Below, in pieces: positions 21,001 to 30,150 of a DNA stretch of 64,000 nt. Both the position numbers and the translations under genes were made by a program. A model generated the notes under the pieces. The model searched no databases and was not told the origin of the DNA. It saw nothing but the letters and a program-made list of their open reading frames with translations. Source of the stretch: Sulfuricella sp. (lineage in GTDB: Bacteria > Pseudomonadota > Gammaproteobacteria > Burkholderiales > Sulfuricellaceae). The stretch is from positions 474,321 to 538,320 of the forward strand of contig JAHFRP010000001.1 of the NCBI GenBank assembly GCA_023266195.1. The letters run 5' to 3'. Within the stretch, counting starts at the first letter, position 1. Each line of letters starts with the position of its first letter.

Positions 21001-22498
21001 CCGGGTGCGCACCCACGTTCTCGGCGACATCGTATCCTCCGAGGCGCGGTACGTGAAAACGCCGATGTTCAATTACAGCGATGCCGGGTACAGCACCTAT
21101 AAAACCGCGCAGTCGGGCCGTACCGGCATGGTCTACGTTGGCGCCAACGACGGCATGCTGCATGCTTTCGATGTATCGACCGGCACCGAAACCTGGGCCT
21201 ATATCCCCTCCTTCGTGTTGCCCAATTTGTACCAATTGGCTGACGCGAACTATTCGACCCAGCATCAATTCTTCGTGGACGGCTCTCCCGAGGTGGGCGA
21301 TATCTACGCAGGAAGCTGGAAGACCATACTGGTGGGCGGCCTGAACCGCGGAGGGAAGGGCTACTATGCCCTGGATATCACCGACCCAGCCCATCCGTCG
21401 CTGCTGTGGGAATTTACCGATACCAACATGGGCTACGCCTACGGCAACCCGAGAATTACCAAATTGGGCGGCACCTGGGTGGCGATCGTCACGTCCGGCT
21501 ATAACAACGCGGACGGCATGGGCCATGTGTATGTGCTTAACGCCAACACCGGAGCGCTTATCCGGGATATCAGCACTGGGGTGGGCAGTGCCGGTTCCCC
21601 CAGCGGCCTGGCGCGAATTAGCGCCCACGTGCTTTCCGCCAATACCGACAACACCGTGAAGGCCGTGTATGGCGGGGATATGCTGGGCAACCTGTGGCGT
21701 TTCGACGTCAATGGCGATATCGGCGCTGCGGGCTACGATGCGCAATTGCTGGTCAGCTTCAAGGACCCCAGCGGCAGCGCGCAACCCATCACCGCCAAAC
21801 CGACGGTTTCCACCGTCAATGGTTTCCCCGTGATTTATGTCGGCACCGGAGCCTACCTCGGTACCGGCGACATTTCCAGCGCCACCACGCAAAGCTTTTA
21901 CGCCGTCAAGGACAAACTGGATTCGACCACTTACGGCAATCCGCGCACAGCGGCGAATAATTTTGTGGCGCAGATCTTGGCCAGCACTACGTGTCCGTCG
22001 GGTGCGCCGATCGAGGTATGCACACCGGGCCAAACGGTACGCAGCATCAGCAGTTGTACTGCGGTGGATTGGGGCGCAAAAAACGGCTGGTACGTGGATT
22101 TCCTGACGGGCGGCGAGCGCTCCAGCACCGATCCTGCCTTGGCTCTCGGTACGCTGGTATTCACGACGATTACCCCCAATGCGGCCAGTGCAAGCGCGTG
22201 CGGCGTGTTGTCCGGCGCGGATACCTCGGCCAGTTTCGCCTATGCCATGGATTACCAGACCGGTTGTTCAGTGGCGGGTTCCAGCGGTGTCGTTGCCGCG
22301 AGCCTGGGCATCGGACTGGCTACCAGGCCTATTCTAGGCAGATTGCCCGATGGCACGATTATCGAGATTATCCGCGAGTCGGGTGGAAGCAGTTCCGGCG
22401 GTTCCGATATGGGCGGGACGGTAGTGAAAAAACCGCCTGTCAACACTTCTGGCGGTGCAGCCAAACGCGTTTCGTGGCGCGAGCTGGTTACTGAGTAG
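18008..22498 (+). CDS. pilY1: PilY1-type pilus tip adhesin with cysteine repeat insert
   Basis: 1496 residues. The ATG at 18008 has AGGAGG 6 nt upstream and a signal peptide ending near TADA; an in-frame ATG six codons earlier lacks a ribosome site. Order: an N-terminal von Willebrand A-like region with the metal-site motif DNSGSM (about residues 56-61), a Ser/Thr/Gln-rich linker of SxSTLQxQ heptad-like repeats (about 366-420), eight cysteine-containing repeats (about 421-677), and the C-terminal PilY1 beta-propeller (TGMVYVGANDGMLHAF near 1040; LVGGLNRGGKGYYALDI; GNPRITKLGG). A Ca-binding-like loop DVNGDIGAAGYD is near 1233. PilY1 caps the pilus, regulates extension/retraction and can be adhesive. 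The cysteine repeat block is not part of well-studied PilY1 proteins. Confidence 0.92.
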   Translation: MTTHGLFRNAGIAFLALAFSATADAALTDISTVPLNTYNAPSSTDVKPNIMLILDNSGSMAWTHMPDNSADPGSAVPFTYGFYGYRSSQCNGVYYNPSITYKPPVDSNGNSYANSNFTAAWNDGYNTSGGTTNLSTSFRAEGDSTNYAAYYYKYTGTQTTAAQKNYYVANSFVNECGTASGSGTATSGTTPGSGVFTRVTVGATSGAGSSDERTNFANWYSYYRTRILMMKTASGLAFKDVGDKFRVGFMTINSGGADFINIADFTAANKSTWYAALYGAAPSGSTPLRTALSQVGRMYAGEISSINGVTVTDPLQYSCQQNYAILSTDGFWNTGLGYKLNGSTEIGNEDAGRTPPYGDGSGLTQMSTSTLQSQTSLLQSSTSTLQTQTSTVQSQTSQLQSSTSTLQKSTAQLQKATSTNSGTTWSAWSNVTSCTWDNSGSSRTKCQYLAYTAPAGATSCTALAQGTGTSGTWTGPATNCTYTAWTPYANASSCSAAAQSSGPSYSGPATQCQTVVTSPFANAASCTATTTPNSSGQTTQCQYTPWSGWANATSTCTVVAQSTSGTYNPTARQCQYTVYTSPAPASSCTTAAQSTASPYTRLVATTCSYSAYSAWANAGSCTVVAQSTSSPYTVSVATNCQYTGWSTPSTVSSCTARAQSTAPNYTVGTAVQCSVTGGGTSDTLADVADYYYNTDLRNSDTSKGTGTCSGPIIAPSTTPNDLCTDNVPQYGRDTVTSQHMTTFTVGLGVRGRMVYSPTYWTDGSGDFWDVWKGSTANGSICSWQASGTCVWPIPGMANSSDGKIENVDDLWHAAVNGHGFYYNATDPDSLSAGLTSLLTTIINTPRPGTAAAAASSNPNISSSDNYVFSSSYKSVEWYGELIRQQIDATTGTLSAQQWSAMELLDAKTPSTRAIYTNVSGTLTAFLWGNLTSTQQAYFKAPYLTYTSSTSGLSQFCSAGGTCLSSTAQSNTTAATGGAAGENLVNFLRGDRTNETTFYRVRTHVLGDIVSSEARYVKTPMFNYSDAGYSTYKTAQSGRTGMVYVGANDGMLHAFDVSTGTETWAYIPSFVLPNLYQLADANYSTQHQFFVDGSPEVGDIYAGSWKTILVGGLNRGGKGYYALDITDPAHPSLLWEFTDTNMGYAYGNPRITKLGGTWVAIVTSGYNNADGMGHVYVLNANTGALIRDISTGVGSAGSPSGLARISAHVLSANTDNTVKAVYGGDMLGNLWRFDVNGDIGAAGYDAQLLVSFKDPSGSAQPITAKPTVSTVNGFPVIYVGTGAYLGTGDISSATTQSFYAVKDKLDSTTYGNPRTAANNFVAQILASTTCPSGAPIEVCTPGQTVRSISSCTAVDWGAKNGWYVDFLTGGERSSTDPALALGTLVFTTITPNAASASACGVLSGADTSASFAYAMDYQTGCSVAGSSGVVAASLGIGLATRPILGRLPDGTIIEIIRESGGSSSGGSDMGGTVVKKPPVNTSGGAAKRVSWRELVTE
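19270..20037 (+). repeat. Eight degenerate cysteine repeats inside pilY1
   Basis: The encoded units follow SC(T/S)xxAQSTxxYxxxxxxxCxYTxW with about 30 residues each; starts are seen at SCTWD, SCTAL, SCSAA, SCTAT, TCTVV, SCTTA, SCTVV and SCTAR. Two cysteines recur per unit. Units share phrasing such as CTVVAQST but are diverged at the DNA level, so expansion is old. Confidence 0.75.
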
Positions 22499-22576
22499 CG
22501 TGGATGTCTGCATTCGCCAAATTCCATGTCCCGCCTTTCGTACGTGGATGGGCGTTATGGCAGTAAAAAAACATAA

Positions 22577-22605
22577 GGGGCACAAAGTTTTTTGTGTCCC
22601 TTGTG
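22577..22605 (+). terminator. Probable terminator of the pilus operon
   Basis: GGGCACAAA, loop GTTT, TTTGTGTCCC followed by a T-containing stretch, 80 bp after the pilY1 stop. Confidence 0.55.
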
Positions 22606-22627
22606 GTTTTTCGTCGCAAGCTGTTAT

Positions 22628-22765
22628 TAAACGCCGACCGCGCTTTCGTTTTCCTCGGTGAATTCGAGCCGGTCTCTCTTTCGCGTCGATTCCCACCACA
22701 CAGCGGTTCGTCGGCGAGCGCCTTGCGGATGGTGTCCCGAGTCGGGCGCGCCAACGGTCGCGGCT
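22628..22765 (-). pseudogene. Degenerate duplicate of the clpA 3' end
   Basis: On minus, GACACCATCCGCAAGGCGCT and the next bases match the intact clpA end near 23410-23440 without mismatch over about 30 nt, and both copies then reach CTCGAATTCACCGA and finish with GGCGTTTA. Between them the duplicate carries an internal deletion, so it is out of frame. It is separated from clpA by a broken toxin-antitoxin pair. Confidence 0.8.
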
Positions 22766-22813
22766 TTCTCTCTGCAAACCCCACAGATTGCCCTTGGCAC
22801 TTTTGTTTCGAGT

Positions 22814-22837
22814 GATTGCACTGATATCGGTGCAATC
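22814..22837 (+). promoter_or_regulatory. Operator-like perfect inverted repeat before the antitoxin
   Basis: GATTGCAC, TGATATCG, GTGCAATC: 8-bp perfect arms, 16 bp upstream of the antitoxin start. Toxin-antitoxin operons of the FitAB/VapBC class are repressed by the complex binding such repeats. Confidence 0.55.
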
Positions 22838-22853
22838 ATCCAAGGAGCAAAAG

Positions 22854-23098
22854 ATGGCGAGCCTCACAATCTGGAATCTGGACGATAGCCTCAAGGGTCG
22901 CCTGCGCCAGCAGGCAGCCCGCCATGGCTGGTCGATGGAAGAGGAAGTCCGTCAGATACTGCGCCAGGCGGGGGGCCCGGCCCGGAGACGGGAGTTGCCG
23001 AGCGGATTCAACAGCGATTTGCCCAATTCGGCATGGATGCCTTGCCTATGCCGGAGCGCCGGGCGGTGCGCCAACCGCAGCCGTGGGAAGAGTCGTGA
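22854..23098 (+). pseudogene. FitA/VapB-type antitoxin with a frameshift
   Basis: The N-terminus MASLTIWNLDDSLKGRLRQQ and then HGWSMEEEVRQILRQ is the ribbon-helix-helix DNA-binding domain of FitA-like antitoxins, with AAGGAG ahead of the ATG. The expected C-terminal toxin-binding tail (VAERIQQRFAQFGMDALPMP, ending WEES) is present but in another frame; the switch lies in the G/C-rich stretch near 22965-22993. As written, translation runs past the toxin start instead. Confidence 0.75.
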
Positions 23099-23193
23099 AT
23101 CAGCGCGTATTGCTCGACACCAATGTGTTGTCCGAATTGATGCGTGGGCAGCCGGATGCCAAAGTGATGGCAGTGTTACGAGCCAGGTTTTAA
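23095..23193 (+). pseudogene. Truncated PIN-domain toxin (FitB/VapC type)
   Basis: A GTG overlapping the antitoxin stop (GTGA) opens MNQRVLLDTNVLSELMRGQP, the start of a PIN domain with its first catalytic Asp (LDTN) and the conserved Glu. It stops after 32 residues, where a whole PIN toxin has about 130-140, so the nuclease is lost. The break is 17 bp before a double-hairpin repeat. Confidence 0.8.
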
Positions 23194-23210
23194 GGAAACT
23201 CTGAACAAGA

Positions 23211-23280
23211 CCGTCATTCCGGCGAGCCGGAATCAAGGTTCTCAATGGGTTACTGGATACCGGCTTTCGCCGGTATGACG
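23211..23280. repeat. Double-hairpin repeat (CCGTCATTCC family)
   Basis: Two hairpins, TTCCGGCGAGCCGGAA and ATACCGGCTTTCGCCGGTAT, bounded by CGTCAT and ATGACG as in the copy at 3761-3833. Confidence 0.7.
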
Positions 23281-23304
23281 AATTCAGGGCTTATTCGTGC
23301 TTCC

Positions 23305-25569
<2,265 letters not shown>

Positions 25570-25570
25570 T

Positions 25571-25879
25571 TTAACTCTCCTCCATCACGCATTGCAGCGG
25601 ATGTTGATGCTGCCGGGCGAAAGCCCCGACCTGGTCCACCTTGGTGGCGGCAATGTCCTTGGAATACACCCCGCAAATGCCTGCGCCCTCCGTATGAACT
25701 TGGAGCATGATTTGGGTCGCCTGTTCACGTGTCTTGGAAAAAAACTGCTGCAGCACCTCGATTACGAAATCCATCGGCGTGAAATCGTCGTTCAGTAAAA
25801 CCACCTTGTACAAGGGTGGGGATTTCTGCCTGCCTTTGACCGTTTCCAGAACCGGTGTTTCGTGACGCTTGCCAGCCAT
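25571..25879 (-). CDS. clpS: ClpS adaptor (N-end rule)
   Basis: 102 residues. ClpS delivers proteins with destabilising N-terminal residues to ClpAP. The sequence [20 protein letters not shown] contains the conserved NDD(Y/F)TPM(D/E)FV pocket residues, and [19 protein letters not shown] contains the conserved VH...GxGxCGVY motif. The normal clpS-clpA order. Confidence 0.97.
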   Translation of the reverse strand: MAGKRHETPVLETVKGRQKSPPLYKVVLLNDDFTPMDFVIEVLQQFFSKTREQATQIMLQVHTEGAGICGVYSKDIAATKVDQVGAFARQHQHPLQCVMEES

Positions 25880-26006
25880 TTATTTCCCTTGCCGTTTGTT
25901 TTATTTTGACCTTGTCTGAGAATTTTTCAAGTACCCCGAGGCGGGGTACGAAAAATATAAACACCCTGCAAACAAGAGGGTTTCACTTGATCGGCGGGGC
26001 GCAGTG

Positions 26007-26081
26007 GTAGGTCGGTTCAAGCGAAGCGGAACCGACGCGCCGCGGCGAATTGTCGGTTCCGCTTCGCTTGAACCGACCTAC
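26007..26081. repeat. GTAG-bounded palindrome with perfect 30-bp arms
   Basis: The arms GTAGGTCGGTTCAAGCGAAG... (26007-26036) and their exact reverse complement (26052-26081) enclose a 15-nt spacer. It lies between bepA and clpS on the same strand and might also halt transcription, but it has no U-tract. Confidence 0.8.
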
Positions 26082-26100
26082 TTGCGACTTGCTGCTTCCC

Positions 26101-27531
26101 TCACGGTTTTTTGGCCATCTCGGCATGCTCGGCGCGTAGCGCCTTGAGTCGTGCCTCGGCCATGGAAAGCTGGTAGAAATCGCCGTCGCCGGCTTTCAGG
26201 CCGAGCTGCAACTGCTCTATTGCGGCGGCCAGGCTGCCCTGTCGGGCATAAGCTTCGGCTTGTGCCTGGTGCGACAGCAGCGCCTTGCCTTGCATGGCGT
26301 AAGCCTGTGCCTGGAGTTCGTAAAGGCGTTCATCGCCGGGGCGGAGGCTCAACCGGTCGTTCACCAGCTTCAACGCTGTCGCGCTTTGGTGGGCCTGCAG
26401 CAGTGTCTCGGCGTAGCCATAGAGCAGGGCGCGGTGATTGGGGAATTTTTTCAGTGCGGCCTGGTATTGGGTGAGCGCGCCATCGTGTCGGCCGGCGGAG
26501 ATCATGATCTGCGCTGCAAGGTTTTCGACCATGGCGTTGGCGGGGGGAGATTTGCGCAGCTGCGCCAGCTCCCTTTCGGCGCGCGCGGGATCCTTGGCGC
26601 GCAGCAGGGCGGCTGCCAAGCCGTAGCGGCTGGCGGTTTCGCTGTTGTATTTCTTCTCGCGCAGGGCGGCCTCGAACCAGGCCACGGCTTGTTGCGGCGT
26701 GCCTTCTCCGGCGCGCAGCTTGGCGCGCACCAGCTGAAATTCCAGGCTGTCCGGGACTTGACGATAGGGCAGGCTTTCGATGCGGTTCTGGATGTCGGCG
26801 ATGCGTTCGCTGGTGACCGGGTGAGTGCGCAAATATTCCGGCGCGTTGTTTTCGTACAGGCGGTTGACCTTCTGCAACCGTTCGAAGAACAAAGCCGCTG
26901 CTCGCGGGTCGAATCCGGCGTCCGCCGTGGTTTGCAGGCCGATACGGTCGGCTTCGCGTTCGTGCTCGCGGGTAAAGTCGAGCTCGGTCTGCATCGAACT
27001 GGCCTGCGCCGTGGCCATGGCGGCATTGGCGGCCTGCGGGTTCGAGCGCGCGGCCAGAATCGCCACCGCCAGAGCGGCGAGCGATGTCACCATGCTCTGG
27101 TCTTGTTTGGCGATCATGCGCGCCAGGTGGTGCTGCGTGACGTGGGCGATTTCATGGCCGAGCACGGCGGCGAGTTCGGACTCGTTTTGTGCCGCGAGCA
27201 GCAATCCGGTGTGCACGCCGATGAAGCCGCCGGGCAGGGCGAAGGCGTTCAGGGTATTGTCGCGCAGCACGAAAAACTCGAAATCCTGGCGGTTCCCCTG
27301 GCTGGCGGCCACCAGCCGGTAGCCGAGATTGTTGAGATAGTCGGTCAGTTCGGTATCGTCCACCATGCTGCGGTCGCGACGGATGTCGAACATGACGGCT
27401 TCGCCGATGCGGCGCTCGTTCTGTGGGGAAAGCGCGCTCTGCGAGGCCTCGCCCAGGTCTGGCAGGCCGTCGGCCTGGCCGGCGGGCAGGGCCAGGAGCG
27501 GAACGAGCAGGAATAGGTGGCGTAAATTCAT
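26101..27531 (-). CDS. bepA: Periplasmic M48 metalloprotease with TPR tail (BepA)
   Basis: BepA maintains outer-membrane assembly by degrading misassembled LptD or assisting its folding. The 476-residue protein has a signal peptide (MNLRHLFLLVPLLALPAGQA), zinc motif HEIAH at 126-130 with a downstream EADRIGL providing the third ligand, and from about residue 260 a series of TPR helices (AVAWFEAALREKKYNSETAS; ALTQYQAALKKFPNHRALLY). The length and domain order fit BepA/YfgC. Divergent from moaC. Confidence 0.92.
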   Translation of the reverse strand: MNLRHLFLLVPLLALPAGQADGLPDLGEASQSALSPQNERRIGEAVMFDIRRDRSMVDDTELTDYLNNLGYRLVAASQGNRQDFEFFVLRDNTLNAFALPGGFIGVHTGLLLAAQNESELAAVLGHEIAHVTQHHLARMIAKQDQSMVTSLAALAVAILAARSNPQAANAAMATAQASSMQTELDFTREHEREADRIGLQTTADAGFDPRAAALFFERLQKVNRLYENNAPEYLRTHPVTSERIADIQNRIESLPYRQVPDSLEFQLVRAKLRAGEGTPQQAVAWFEAALREKKYNSETASRYGLAAALLRAKDPARAERELAQLRKSPPANAMVENLAAQIMISAGRHDGALTQYQAALKKFPNHRALLYGYAETLLQAHQSATALKLVNDRLSLRPGDERLYELQAQAYAMQGKALLSHQAQAEAYARQGSLAAAIEQLQLGLKAGDGDFYQLSMAEARLKALRAEHAEMAKKP

Positions 27532-27642
27532 GGTGCTATGATAGACGGTTTAATGCATAAGTTCATCCCGGATCGTCCAAATATTGGGCGCGAAGCGCCG
27601 CCTGATGGACAATCAGGGATCATACTCTAAGGTGTCTATAAA

Positions 27643-28122
27643 ATGAGCGGATTTACCCATTTTGACGAGTCCGGCCAGGCGCACATGGTGGGTGTGGCGG
27701 AAAAGGCGGAAACCCGCCGCATCGCCCGCGCAGGTGGCAAGATATCCATGCAGCCGGCCACGCTGAGGCTGATCGTGGAGGGCGGCGCGAAAAAAGGCGA
27801 CGTGCTTGGCGTCGCGCGCATCGCAGCCATCCAGGCTTCCAAGCGCACGTCCGACTTGATTCCCCTGTGCCACCCGCTCGCGCTGACTCATGTCGGCGTC
27901 GCGTTCAGCGTGGACGAGGCCAATTCGGCAATCGAGTGCGTCGTCACGGCGGAAACCTTGGGGCGCACCGGGGTCGAGATGGAAGCGCTGGCGGCGGCGA
28001 GCGTCGGGTTGCTGACCATTTACGACATGTGCAAGGCGGTCGATCGCGGCATGCGGATTGACGGCATCCGCCTGCTGGAAAAGCAGGGCGGCAAATCCGG
28101 ACACTGGGTCGCCGAGGGCTAA
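27643..28122 (+). CDS. moaC: Cyclic pyranopterin monophosphate synthase MoaC
   Basis: MoaC converts the MoaA product to cyclic pyranopterin monophosphate in molybdenum cofactor synthesis. 159 residues, with [20 protein letters not shown] and the C-terminal [25 protein letters not shown] motifs containing the active-site Lys/His/Glu/Asp residues. It stands upstream of the sulfur-transfer genes but is separated from them by 225 bp with a repeat and a promoter. Confidence 0.97.
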   Translation: MSGFTHFDESGQAHMVGVAEKAETRRIARAGGKISMQPATLRLIVEGGAKKGDVLGVARIAAIQASKRTSDLIPLCHPLALTHVGVAFSVDEANSAIECVVTAETLGRTGVEMEALAAASVGLLTIYDMCKAVDRGMRIDGIRLLEKQGGKSGHWVAEG

Positions 28123-28138
28123 CAATGGTGAATGTGGG

Positions 28139-28196
28139 GCGGGCTCTTGCGCCCTTTAGGGCGCAGCCTGACATATGCGGCTGAAGCCGTACCCGC
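28139..28196. repeat. Tandem-hairpin intergenic repeat (family shared with 62365-62410)
   Basis: GCGGGCTCTTGCGCCC...GGCTGAAGCCGTACCCGC contains the hairpin GCGCCCTTTAGGGCGC and the hairpin CGGCTGAAGCCG, bounded by GCGGG/CCCGC. Confidence 0.55.
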
Positions 28197-28283
28197 GAAT
28201 CAGGGAATCGTCGTTGCATTCTGCATTTCCGCGTAACCGGTTGCACCGAAAAAATATGGTTATGCGCCCATAAATAAATGCAA

Positions 28284-28311
28284 TTGCGCCATTTCCTGTT
28301 TTTGCTATATT
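28284..28311 (+). promoter_or_regulatory. Candidate sigma-70 promoter of rhd
   Basis: TTGCGC, 16-bp spacer, TATATT preceded by TGC (extended -10). It lies about 37 bp ahead of the rhd start codon. Confidence 0.5.
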
Positions 28312-28347
28312 AGCAAGTTCTGATCTTGTTGTTGAAGGAAGGTTCCA

Positions 28348-28689
28348 ATGTTTGGATCGAACATGTACGGCTTCAAGGAAATCGATGTGGCGGGGCTGAA
28401 TTCCTTGCTGAGCGAAAAGAAGGGCGTCGCCCTGGTGGACGTGCGCGGCGAAAACGAGGTGATCTATGGCGTGATCGAAGGCGCCCAGCACCTGCCGCTG
28501 CATCTGTTGCCGATCAAGGCCGATGAGCTGGACAAGGACACCCATACCATTTTCTACTGCCGCTCCGGCGCGCGCTCGGCCCAGGCTTGCGCCTTCATGG
28601 CCGCGAGGGGGCATGGCAACGTATACAACCTGCGCGGCGGCATCATGGCCTGGACGCAGTCCGGACTTTCTCTGGCCAAAGTGGCCTGA
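28348..28689 (+). CDS. rhd: Single-domain rhodanese sulfurtransferase
   Basis: 113 residues forming one rhodanese domain with the persulfide-carrying Cys71 in CRSGAR and the CH2 motif DVRGENE. The protein is cytoplasmic. It is followed by tusA and a dsrE gene, the order in which sulfur is relayed in sulfur oxidisers (Rhd to TusA, with DsrE), so it likely mobilises sulfane sulfur for TusA. A start at 28348 gives MFGSNMYGFKE with GGAAGG upstream. Confidence 0.88.
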   Translation: MFGSNMYGFKEIDVAGLNSLLSEKKGVALVDVRGENEVIYGVIEGAQHLPLHLLPIKADELDKDTHTIFYCRSGARSAQACAFMAARGHGNVYNLRGGIMAWTQSGLSLAKVA

Positions 28690-28781
28690 TTTTTGTCAGG
28701 GGAACGGCATAGCAGTTGCAATCTGCCTATATCTGTATTATAAAACCCTTTTTTACCAACCCTACACAAGGAGCTTGAACA

Positions 28782-29009
28782 ATGAATTTCGATAAAGAAC
28801 TCGACGCCAGCGGCCTGAACTGCCCCCTGCCCATCCTGCGCACCAAGAAGGCTCTTGCCGAGCTGGGCGCCGGTCAGGTGCTGAAGGTGGTGGCGACCGA
28901 TCCGGGCTCCGTCAAGGACATGCAGGCATTTGCCAAGCAGACCGGCAATGAGTTGCTCTCCTCGGCCGAAGCAGGCGGCAAGTATCAGTTCTTCCTCAAA
29001 AAGAAATAA
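28782..29009 (+). CDS. tusA: Sulfur carrier protein TusA
   Basis: 75 residues with the diagnostic ASGLNCPLPILRTKKAL, active Cys14 in CPxP. TusA carries a persulfide between rhodanese/DsrE and end-point sulfur enzymes, in sulfur oxidisers delivering to the sHdr or rDsr system. The start has AAGGAG 8 nt upstream. 92 bp after rhd. Confidence 0.95.
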   Translation: MNFDKELDASGLNCPLPILRTKKALAELGAGQVLKVVATDPGSVKDMQAFAKQTGNELLSSAEAGGKYQFFLKKK

Positions 29010-29061
29010 AACCGCAGCAGTCATATAAAACTATAACCAACTGAATTCTGGAGACGAAAAA

Positions 29062-29565
29062 GTGAAGAAGCTTGCGATCATCGCCACCAAAGGCACGCTG
29101 GACTGGGCATATCCACCATACATTCTGGCTTCGACCGCCGCCGCGCTGGGTTATGAAGTGCAAATTTTCTTTACTTTCTACGGCTTGCAGTTAGTACGCA
29201 AGGATATGAGCTGCCTCAAGGTCAGCCCGCTGGGCAACCCCGGCATGCCGATGAAGATGCCGTTCGGGCCGAAGTGGTTCAGGGACATCAACTGGAATAT
29301 TCCCAACATCATCCAGGCGAATATTCCCGGTTTCGAGTCGTTGGCGACCGCGCTGATGAAGCAGACCATCGCCAACAACGGCGTTGCCACCATTCCCGAG
29401 CTGCGCGAGCTGTGCCAGGAGGCCGAGGTGAAATTCCTCGCCTGCCAGATGACCGTGGAACTGTTCGGTTTCGAGCACAGCGACTTCATCGACGGGATCG
29501 ATTACGTGGGCGCCGCATCGTTCTTCGAATTTGCCGGGGAATCGGATATCTGCCTGTACATCTGA
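29062..29565 (+). CDS. DsrE-family sulfur carrier (DsrE3-like)
   Basis: 167 residues with the DsrE/peroxiredoxin-like fold: MKKLAIIATKGTLDWAYPPY and a hydrophobic beta-strand (EVQIFFTFYGL). Cys128 in FLACQMTVELFGF is placed like the conserved DsrE sulfur-binding cysteine; Cys51 and Cys118 are also present. DsrE3-type proteins are encoded with Rhd and TusA in sHdr gene clusters and bind sulfur from TusA (family knowledge). No membrane segment, so it is not DsrE2. A strong terminator follows 25 bp after the stop. Confidence 0.85.
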   Translation: MKKLAIIATKGTLDWAYPPYILASTAAALGYEVQIFFTFYGLQLVRKDMSCLKVSPLGNPGMPMKMPFGPKWFRDINWNIPNIIQANIPGFESLATALMKQTIANNGVATIPELRELCQEAEVKFLACQMTVELFGFEHSDFIDGIDYVGAASFFEFAGESDICLYI

Positions 29566-29589
29566 TCGATGGCGGCAGGCTAAGCTAGT

Positions 29590-29617
29590 GGGGCAGGCGA
29601 GTTCGCCTGCCCTTTTT
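29590..29617 (+). terminator. Strong intrinsic terminator between dsrE and lbpA
   Basis: GGGCAGGCGA, GT, TCGCCTGCCC is a perfect 10-bp GC-rich stem followed by TTTTTACTTTTT. It separates the rhd-tusA-dsrE unit from lbpA. Confidence 0.9.
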
Positions 29618-29636
29618 ACTTTTTGCGAGACTATTC

Positions 29637-30077
29637 ATGGCTCTAGTGCGCGGCTGCAATTTCCCCGACGACCTCTACTACGACGTCGAAGATAATGTGT
29701 GGGCCCGGCTTGAGGCGGACGGCAACATCGCCATCGGCATGACTTCCCAGGGTTGCGCCTTGTCGGGCGAAATCGTGGCATGGACCGCGAAGAAGGTCGG
29801 CCGGGTGGTCGATCAGCACAAGTCCACCGGCACGGTCGAATCCGGCAAGTGGGTCGGCCCGGTCAAGGCGCCGGTCGGCGGGGAGATCGTCGCCGTCAAC
29901 GAGGCCGCCGTCGCGATACCCAGCACGATCAATGCCGACCCCTATGGTGCCGGCTGGCTGCTCAAGTTGAAGCCGGCGGATTGGGAGCGGGATGCCCCCG
30001 CCTTGCTGAGCGGTGCGGCCGCCGCCGAGGCGTTCGAAGCCAAGATGCAGGCGGAAGGCTTCGCGGGCTGCGCCTGA
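29637..30077 (+). CDS. lbpA: Lipoate-binding protein LbpA (GcvH-like)
   Basis: 146 residues, homologous to the glycine-cleavage H protein. The lipoyl lysine is K71 in HKSTGTVESGKWVGPVKAPV, where GcvH has VESVK. LbpA proteins differ from GcvH and belong to the sHdr sulfur-oxidation system, where the lipoyl arm takes part in sulfur-bound intermediate transfer (established for sHdr organisms). The next four genes form a dedicated lipoylation set, which supports this identification over a true GcvH; no gcvT or gcvP is present. The C-terminal 20 residues are Ala-rich. No hdr genes adjoin it. Confidence 0.88.
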   Translation: MALVRGCNFPDDLYYDVEDNVWARLEADGNIAIGMTSQGCALSGEIVAWTAKKVGRVVDQHKSTGTVESGKWVGPVKAPVGGEIVAVNEAAVAIPSTINADPYGAGWLLKLKPADWERDAPALLSGAAAAEAFEAKMQAEGFAGCA

Positions 30078-30094
30078 TGGATGGAGTCCCGGAC

Positions 30095-30143
30095 GGGTGC
30101 GCCGTGCGCACCGAAATGGAATGGTGCGCACGGCGCACCCTAC
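30095..30143. repeat. REP-like palindrome between lbpA and lipS1
   Basis: Perfect 18-bp arms GGGTGCGCCGTGCGCACC and reverse complement flank a 10-nt spacer; the right arm is followed by TAC, giving a CCCTAC end like other GTAGG/CCTAC repeats. The hairpin ends 7 bp before the lipS1 start. Confidence 0.75.
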
Positions 30144-30150
30144 ATGGCCG

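Noticed and set aside
22788..23204. Single intact 116-codon or longer antitoxin gene
   Set aside because: The second half of this frame does not match the family while another frame does, so it is a frameshifted pseudogene.
26007..26081. Terminator of bepA or clpA
   Set aside because: The stem is far longer than a terminator and has no U-tract on either side; better seen as a REP-like repeat.
29637..30077. Glycine cleavage H protein (gcvH)
   Set aside because: No gcvT/gcvP partner; the lipoyl site is VESGK within an LbpA-type context and a dedicated lipoylation set follows.
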